Shown here: one piece after another, positions 58,802 through 64,000 of the stretch
Position numbering within the stretch: position 1 is the first letter of the stretch
Layout: every line of letters starts with the position of its first letter
DNA from: Nitrosomonas cryotolerans ATCC 49181
GTDB lineage: Bacteria; Pseudomonadota; Gammaproteobacteria; Burkholderiales; Nitrosomonadaceae
DNA length: 64,000 bases
Reading direction: 5' to 3'
Assembly: GCF_900143275.1 (NCBI RefSeq)
Contig: NZ_FSRO01000001.1
Location: 2,684,116-2,748,115, forward strand
Position numbers and translations under genes: made by a program
The notes under the pieces: generated by a model
What the model was told of the DNA's origin: nothing
What the model saw: the letters and a program-made list of their open reading frames with translations, nothing else
Databases searched by the model: none

Positions 58802-59006
58802 TTGTAAGAAAACAATCGACGCATTCATATTGACCATATCCAGAGAATACATTATCGTTATTCTCAAGTAGTTAAAACACTGCGATATGAATATTCACAA
58901 CAACAAAAAAAGTGAGACCGCGCACATTAAAAGGTAGCAACAAATAGCAACGAGTCAATCACCTGCGACGTATCATTGTAGACAATCGAATTTAAAGGGA
59001 GATTTT

Positions 59007-59453
59007 ATGTACTTTAAAAATGTTTTGGTGACTACTGATTTCTCAGATGTATCGTTTGCTGCTTTTGCATACGCGGCAAATATGGAGCACAGCCACATTA
59101 CCATATTGAATGTTATGCAGGATTGGAATGCACCTCCGCTATTATTGGAGCAACTTCCAGACCCCGATACGCTGACAAAATACCGAGAAGATATTTTCAA
59201 ACAAACCAAGGCCAAGTTGGATCTGATTGCTCAGGAACATTTTCATAACCTGAAGACCCACACCGAAGCCATTCCCGGCACGGACGATCCCGCAGCAGCG
59301 ATCTGTCAATTCGCGAATGAAAACGATATTAATGCGATCTTGATAGCCGGCCATGGCCGAGGATCACTGGGCAACCTATTTATCGGCAGTACGGTACAAA
59401 AAATACTACAGGCCGCCAGATGCCCTGTGATCGTTGTCCCCAAGGCTCGGTAG
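59007..59453 (+). CDS. Universal stress protein
   Basis: 148 aa UspA fold. The ATP-binding motif G-x2-G-x9-G-S is present as GHGRGSLGNLFIGST, so this is an ATP-binding subtype. YFKNVLVTTDFSD is the usual start. A strong GGGAG precedes the ATG. Stands alone between a miniature element and the his cluster. Confidence 0.93.
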   Translation: MYFKNVLVTTDFSDVSFAAFAYAANMEHSHITILNVMQDWNAPPLLLEQLPDPDTLTKYREDIFKQTKAKLDLIAQEHFHNLKTHTEAIPGTDDPAAAICQFANENDINAILIAGHGRGSLGNLFIGSTVQKILQAARCPVIVVPKAR

Positions 59454-59568
59454 ATTTCTCGGCACATTGTGTTATTCACCTTTAAAGAACAGCCTGCCGT
59501 CCGCGCGCCATGCCATCGTACCTATCTTCCCGGGGTGGTGAAGGAATCCTGCTAACTATATACACTGC

Positions 59569-59657
59569 GAGAGCCTTGTAAAATCTCAATAGTTGAAAAA
59601 TTAACTCTTTATAATCAAGAGCAGAAAACTTCTGGCGAGGGATTTTGCAAAGATCTC
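59569..59657 (-). mobile_element. Miniature element, family 2, degenerate copy (89 bp), inverted
   Basis: The reverse complement of the family-2 pattern (CTTCTGGCGAGG and TTATAATCAA blocks), with substituted termini. It lies 50 bases upstream of hisC and so sits in or near the his promoter. Confidence 0.72.
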
Positions 59658-59707
59658 TGAAAAATAAAGTACGGCAAGTTTCATTTTTAAATCTGTGTTG
59701 AGTTAAA

Positions 59708-60802
59708 ATGGGCGATATGCCTAATTCTTACACCCCAGATCAGATTATTCGTCCGGAAATTCTTGCACTCTCGGCCTATCATGTTTCACCTGCAACAGGC
59801 ATGATAAAACTGGATGCGATGGAAAACCCGTACACATTGCCCGCCGTACTGCGCGATGAGATTGCGCAATTGGCAGCCGAGGCGCCCGTCAATCGTTATC
59901 CCGATGCCAGCGCTGCTTCGCTGATTGCCACTTTGCGGGAAGCACTGGCTATTCCACCTGACATGGCAGTATTACTCGGCAATGGTTCAGATGAGGTCAT
60001 TCAGATTATCGCCATGGCAATGGCCAGACCGGGTGCCGTATTAATGAGTGTTGAGCCCGCATTTGTTATGTTTCGCATGATCGCTACTTTTGCTCGCATT
60101 GATTATGTCGGGGTGCCGCTCAACAGTGATTTTTCACTGAACCTCGATGCCATGCTGGCAGCGATCGAAAAACATCAACCCGCAGTCATTTTTCTCGCCT
60201 ATCCCAATAATCCAACAGGCAACTTGTTTGATGCCAAAATGATTTCTCGTATTATTGAAGCGACTCCCGGTCTGGTCGTTGTGGATGAGGCCTATCATGT
60301 CTTTGCTGACAAAAGCTTAATGGGAGAACTCGCACGACACCCAAACTTATTATTAATGCGTACGCTTTCCAAAGTGGGACTGGCGGGTTTAAGGCTCGGA
60401 CTATTAATTGGCCGGTCTGAATGGCTGGTACAGATGGAAAAGCTGCGTTTGCCCTATAATGTGGGCATAATGACCCAATTAATTGCAAAAGCGGTATTGC
60501 GCCACCCTGATATACTATTGCAACAAGCCACGGCAATTAAAACCGAACGGGCAGAAATGAACAGGCGCTTGAGTGCATTGGCGGGTATTCAGGTTTTTCA
60601 TTCGGATGCTAATTTTATTTTATTTCGTATCAACGAAGCCAATCAGGTTTTTCAGGCACTCAAACAGCGTGGAATATTAATCAAGAACCTGAATGGAACA
60701 CACCCCTTATTAAAAGATTGCTTACGTGTGACAATCGGAACACCGGATGAAAATACACAATTTTGTACCGCTTTACACGCCATAATCGACAGATCAGCTT
60801 AA
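59708..60802 (+). CDS. hisC: Histidinol-phosphate aminotransferase
   Basis: 364 aa fold-type I aminotransferase. [21 protein letters not shown] and the PLP lysine in [14 protein letters not shown] are clear. It converts imidazole-acetol phosphate to histidinol phosphate. An ATG at 59717 is an alternative start. First his gene in this window; hisG and hisD, which usually precede it, are not adjacent on the left. Confidence 0.96.
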   Translation: MGDMPNSYTPDQIIRPEILALSAYHVSPATGMIKLDAMENPYTLPAVLRDEIAQLAAEAPVNRYPDASAASLIATLREALAIPPDMAVLLGNGSDEVIQIIAMAMARPGAVLMSVEPAFVMFRMIATFARIDYVGVPLNSDFSLNLDAMLAAIEKHQPAVIFLAYPNNPTGNLFDAKMISRIIEATPGLVVVDEAYHVFADKSLMGELARHPNLLLMRTLSKVGLAGLRLGLLIGRSEWLVQMEKLRLPYNVGIMTQLIAKAVLRHPDILLQQATAIKTERAEMNRRLSALAGIQVFHSDANFILFRINEANQVFQALKQRGILIKNLNGTHPLLKDCLRVTIGTPDENTQFCTALHAIIDRSA

Positions 60803-60847
60803 CTATTTATTTATCAATCGCTTCTTTTAATCAAAGATATTAATTTT

Positions 60848-61435
60848 ATGCGACAGGCACACATTACGCGTCATACACTGGAAACCCAAATCAGTGTCAA
60901 TTTAAACCTGGATGGAACAGGCCAGGCCATACTGGAAACCGGCATTCCCTTTTTGGATCATATGCTCGATCAGATAGCACGCCATGGCATGCTGGATATT
61001 GAAGTTACTGCCAAAGGGGATTTGCATATCGATGCACACCATACGGTCGAAGATATCGGCATTACGTTGGGACAGGCCTTCAAACAGGCAGTAGGTGATA
61101 AAAAAGGTTTACGCCGCTATGGCCATGCTTATGTGCCACTGGATGAGGCATTATCAAGAGTCGTCATTGATTTATCCGGACGCCCTGGGCTCGAGCTTAA
61201 AATCGATTTTGTGCGTGCCCGTATTGGTGAATTTGATGTAGATTTGGTGAATGAATTCTTTCAGGGTTTTGTCAATCATGCTTGGGTTACCCTGCATATT
61301 GATAACCTCACCGGTAAAAATGCGCATCACCAGGCAGAAACGGTATTCAAGGCATTTGGTCGGGCACTCCGCATGGCAATAGAGCTTGATCCTGGTGCAG
61401 CGGACATCATACCGTCTACCAAGGGATCTTTATAA
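60848..61435 (+). CDS. hisB: Imidazoleglycerol-phosphate dehydratase
   Basis: 195 aa, the single-function form. The manganese-binding motifs [22 protein letters not shown] and [18 protein letters not shown] are all present. It lies 45 nt after hisC. Confidence 0.97.
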   Translation: MRQAHITRHTLETQISVNLNLDGTGQAILETGIPFLDHMLDQIARHGMLDIEVTAKGDLHIDAHHTVEDIGITLGQAFKQAVGDKKGLRRYGHAYVPLDEALSRVVIDLSGRPGLELKIDFVRARIGEFDVDLVNEFFQGFVNHAWVTLHIDNLTGKNAHHQAETVFKAFGRALRMAIELDPGAADIIPSTKGSL

Positions 61436-61460
61436 GCATTCTTGTTTTGATATTCTACGT

Positions 61461-62111
61461 ATGACTGATATTGCAATTGTTGATTATGGAATGGGCAATT
61501 TACGCTCAGTATTGAAAGCCCTGGAGCATGCAGCCCCGACCGCTTCCATTGTAGTTACGAGTGACCCATCCATCGTACACCAGGCGAAACGCGTCATTGT
61601 ACCCGGTCAGGGTGCCATGCCAAACTGCATGCGTGAATTAGATGCACGCGGGCTACACCAGGTCGTATTAGAAGCGGCTGCCAACAAACCCTTCCTCGGA
61701 ATATGCATTGGCTTACAAATGCTCTTTGAGGAAAGTGAAGAAGGCCATGTCAGCTGTTTAAATATTTTACCGGGCAAAGTGGTTCATTTCCCAATTGAAG
61801 CCATGACAACAACCGATGGTCAAAAGCTTAAGGTACCCCATATGGGCTGGAACCAGGTACATCAAACGATGGCGCACCCCCTGTGGGAAGGAATCGCCGA
61901 TAATACCCGATTTTATTTTGTACACAGCTATCACGTTGAAACAAGTCATCTAAAATCGATCGCTGCAAGTAGTAATTATCCTTTCCCATTTACTTGTGCT
62001 GTCGCACAGGATAATATTTTTGCTGTTCAGTTTCATCCGGAAAAGAGTCATGCATCCGGTTTAAGATTATTAAGCAATTTTGCGCAATGGACACCCAACT
62101 TCAAAAACTAA
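61461..62111 (+). CDS. hisH: Imidazole glycerol phosphate synthase, glutaminase subunit
   Basis: 216 aa from the ATG at 61461 (MTDIAIVDYGMGNLRSV); the frame opens earlier inside hisB without homology. The glutaminase nucleophile is in LGICIGLQMLFEES, and the His/Glu pair is in VQFHPEKSH. It feeds ammonia to HisF. Confidence 0.97.
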   Translation: MTDIAIVDYGMGNLRSVLKALEHAAPTASIVVTSDPSIVHQAKRVIVPGQGAMPNCMRELDARGLHQVVLEAAANKPFLGICIGLQMLFEESEEGHVSCLNILPGKVVHFPIEAMTTTDGQKLKVPHMGWNQVHQTMAHPLWEGIADNTRFYFVHSYHVETSHLKSIAASSNYPFPFTCAVAQDNIFAVQFHPEKSHASGLRLLSNFAQWTPNFKN

Positions 62112-62186
62112 CTGTTTATTTAAATTAACAAAAATGACCTTATTTATATCATCTGTCCATTATCAATCACCGATTCTAATTAAGCT

Positions 62187-62927
62187 ATGCTGATTATTCC
62201 CGCAATAGATCTCAAAGATGGACACTGTGTCCGGCTTAAGCAAGGCATCATGGATGATGCCACGATCTTTTCTGAAGATCCTGACAAAATGGCAGCACAC
62301 TGGCTAAACCAGGGTGCACGACGACTCCATTTGGTTGATCTGAACGGTGCATTTGCCGGCAAACCACAAAACAAGTCATCTATTCTAAAAATTATTCAAA
62401 CCATCGATAACAAAATTCCCATTCAACTGGGCGGTGGTATCCGTGATTTAGAAACTATCGAGCGTTATCTGGATAATGGCATTACTTATGTCATCATTGG
62501 TACTGCTGCAATAAAAATACCCGGATTCCTCCACGATGCCTGCAATGCCTTTCCCGGCCATATTATGGTTGGACTCGATGCAAAGGATGGCAAGGTTGCG
62601 GTCGATGGCTGGTCCAAGGTAACAGGCCATGATGTCATCGATCTGGCTAAGAAATTTGAAGGATATGGTGTTGAAGCTGTTATCTACACTGATATCGGGC
62701 GAGATGGTATGCTCAGTGGCGTGAATATCAAGGCAACCGTTGCATTGGCCAGAGAACTCACCATTCCTGTTATCGCCAGCGGTGGAATTACCAATCTGGA
62801 TGATGTCAGCACACTCTGCGAAATCGAACAAGAAGGTATCATGGGTGCGATAACCGGGCGGGCTATTTATGAAGGCTCGCTGGACTTCAAAGAAGCACAG
62901 ATATTAGCCGACAAACGGGCTCAATAG
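62187..62927 (+). CDS. hisA: ProFAR isomerase
   Basis: 246 aa TIM barrel. [17 protein letters not shown] with the catalytic aspartate, QLGGGIRD, and [11 protein letters not shown] are the HisA signatures. It isomerises ProFAR to PRFAR, the HisF substrate. Confidence 0.97.
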   Translation: MLIIPAIDLKDGHCVRLKQGIMDDATIFSEDPDKMAAHWLNQGARRLHLVDLNGAFAGKPQNKSSILKIIQTIDNKIPIQLGGGIRDLETIERYLDNGITYVIIGTAAIKIPGFLHDACNAFPGHIMVGLDAKDGKVAVDGWSKVTGHDVIDLAKKFEGYGVEAVIYTDIGRDGMLSGVNIKATVALARELTIPVIASGGITNLDDVSTLCEIEQEGIMGAITGRAIYEGSLDFKEAQILADKRAQ

Positions 62928-63015
62928 TATGCGATATAAAAGATCCGTTTTATTCACATTGACACTGTGCTCTTCATGCAATCAGATCACATCACAATAA
63001 CAACACTCTAATCTT

Positions 63016-63789
63016 ATGGGCCTCGCTAAACGTATTATTCCATGCCTGGATGTCACCAACGGACGCGTCGTTAAAGGCGTTAATTTTGTTGAGCTTCGAG
63101 ATACCGGTGATCCTGTCGAAATAGCCCGCCGATATGACGAACAAGGTGCCGATGAACTGACTTTTCTGGATATCACTGCCAGCTCTGATGATCGGGATCT
63201 GATTCTACATATTATTGAAGATGTTGCCGCTCAGATTTTCATTCCATTAACAGTCGGAGGTGGTGTCCGTCAGGTAGCCGATGTCCGCCGGTTACTAAAC
63301 GCGGGAGCCGACAAAGTCGGCATCAATACCGCTGCCGTACTCAATCCGCAACTGGTAGCGGATGCAGCAGATCATTATGGTGCACAATGTATTGTAGTTG
63401 CTATAGATGCCAAACAAGTCCATCATCAACATAACCCACCCCGCTGGGAAGTTTTTACACATGGCGGACGGAAAGCAACCGGCATCGATGCCATTGAGTG
63501 GGCGAAAAAAATGCAAACACTGGGGGCGGGCGAGCTGCTTCTGACCAGCATGGATAGAGACGGCACTCGTAACGGCTTCGATCTGGCACTCACCCGGGCC
63601 ATTTCCGATGCAGTGGATATACCCGTTATTGCCAGTGGCGGCGTTGGCAATCTGGATCATTTGGTCGATGGCATTCTGCAGGGTCATGCAGATGCCGTGT
63701 TAGCAGCCAGTATATTTCATTATGGAGAATATACCGTACAGCAGGCAAAACAATACATGGCACAGCATGATATTGAGGTACGACAATGA
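63016..63789 (+). CDS. hisF: Imidazole glycerol phosphate synthase, cyclase subunit
   Basis: 257 aa TIM barrel. [18 protein letters not shown] with the catalytic aspartate, TVGGGVRQ and [13 protein letters not shown] are diagnostic. It works in a complex with HisH. Confidence 0.97.
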   Translation: MGLAKRIIPCLDVTNGRVVKGVNFVELRDTGDPVEIARRYDEQGADELTFLDITASSDDRDLILHIIEDVAAQIFIPLTVGGGVRQVADVRRLLNAGADKVGINTAAVLNPQLVADAADHYGAQCIVVAIDAKQVHHQHNPPRWEVFTHGGRKATGIDAIEWAKKMQTLGAGELLLTSMDRDGTRNGFDLALTRAISDAVDIPVIASGGVGNLDHLVDGILQGHADAVLAASIFHYGEYTVQQAKQYMAQHDIEVRQ

Positions 63790-63838
63790 TAATAGAACAA
63801 AACATTCAATCTTAACAACCCTACTCAAGTCTTAAATT

Positions 63839-64000
63839 ATGTCTACGCATTGGCTCAGCAAAATCAATTGGTCTGAAGATGGACTCGTGCCCGTAATCAC
63901 TCAAGAAGCGGGCAGTGGCAAAATATTAATGTTTGCCTGGATGAATCGTGAAGCCATTAAACTGACTGTCGAAATGGGCCAGGCAATCTATTGGTCCCGT
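63839..64000 (+). CDS. hisI: Phosphoribosyl-AMP cyclohydrolase, N-terminal part
   Basis: 54 codons are visible before the window ends. LPVITQE-like VPVITQEAGSGKILMFAWMNREAI and the following AIYWSR are the start of the PRA-CH domain. The gene begins 50 bases after hisF, and hisE is expected next outside the window. Confidence 0.95.
   Translation, partial: MSTHWLSKINWSEDGLVPVITQEAGSGKILMFAWMNREAIKLTVEMGQAIYWSR

Overview
The window looks like a chromosomal segment of a betaproteobacterium, most probably a Nitrosomonas-type organism. The support is the gene order rplU-rpmA-obgE-proB, the his cluster order hisC-B-H-A-F-I, a moderate G+C content and the heavy load of surface glycosyltransferases. 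No nitrification gene lies inside the window, so the genus is an inference.

Layout. 1-2630 holds an operon (acyl-AMP ligase C-terminus, NAD-dependent epimerase, acyl carrier protein, serine-palmitoyltransferase-like enzyme) with the gene set of bacterial ceramide synthesis. It is followed by tRNA-Val. 3176-17459 is mainly housekeeping: hydrolases, class II aldolase, Hsp15, ilvE, phosphomannomutase, nadE, a BepA-like protease, a MacA/MacB-type exporter and exoD. 17484-24585 is a decay and insertion zone: a CapA/acyltransferase deletion chimera, an intact TnpB element, and a second decayed tnpB that was hit by an IS3 element, itself hit by an IS5-like element. Target duplications of 3 and 5 bp make the order of events readable. 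24586-32549 is housekeeping again: proB, obgE, rpmA, rplU, ispB, pyrC, rsmI, cysC and cysQ.

33041-54764 is the accessory heart of the window. It holds a frameshifted RTX-type calcium-binding protein, large multidomain glycosyltransferases, a TPR protein, ManC, a sulfotransferase-like coiled-coil protein, a P-loop/methyltransferase fusion, a sulfotransferase, the dTDP-rhamnose operon rfbBDAC and a collagen-like protein. With phosphomannomutase (8395) and ManC it can supply GDP-mannose, with RfbABCD dTDP-rhamnose, and with CysC/CysQ PAPS supply and PAP removal. A sulfated, rhamnose- and mannose-containing surface glycan or glycoprotein is a reasonable inference. 55122-64000 returns to housekeeping: an LpoA-like protein, YraN, pteridine reductase, a MidA-type methyltransferase, a universal stress protein and the his cluster, which runs off the right edge in hisI.

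Two families of miniature inverted-repeat elements are scattered through the right half. One is 111 bp, with three copies, 18-bp terminal repeats and perfect 5-bp target duplications. The other is about 89 bp, with four copies. The ends of the first family resemble those of the intact IS5-like element at 21541-22816, which also makes a 5-bp duplication.
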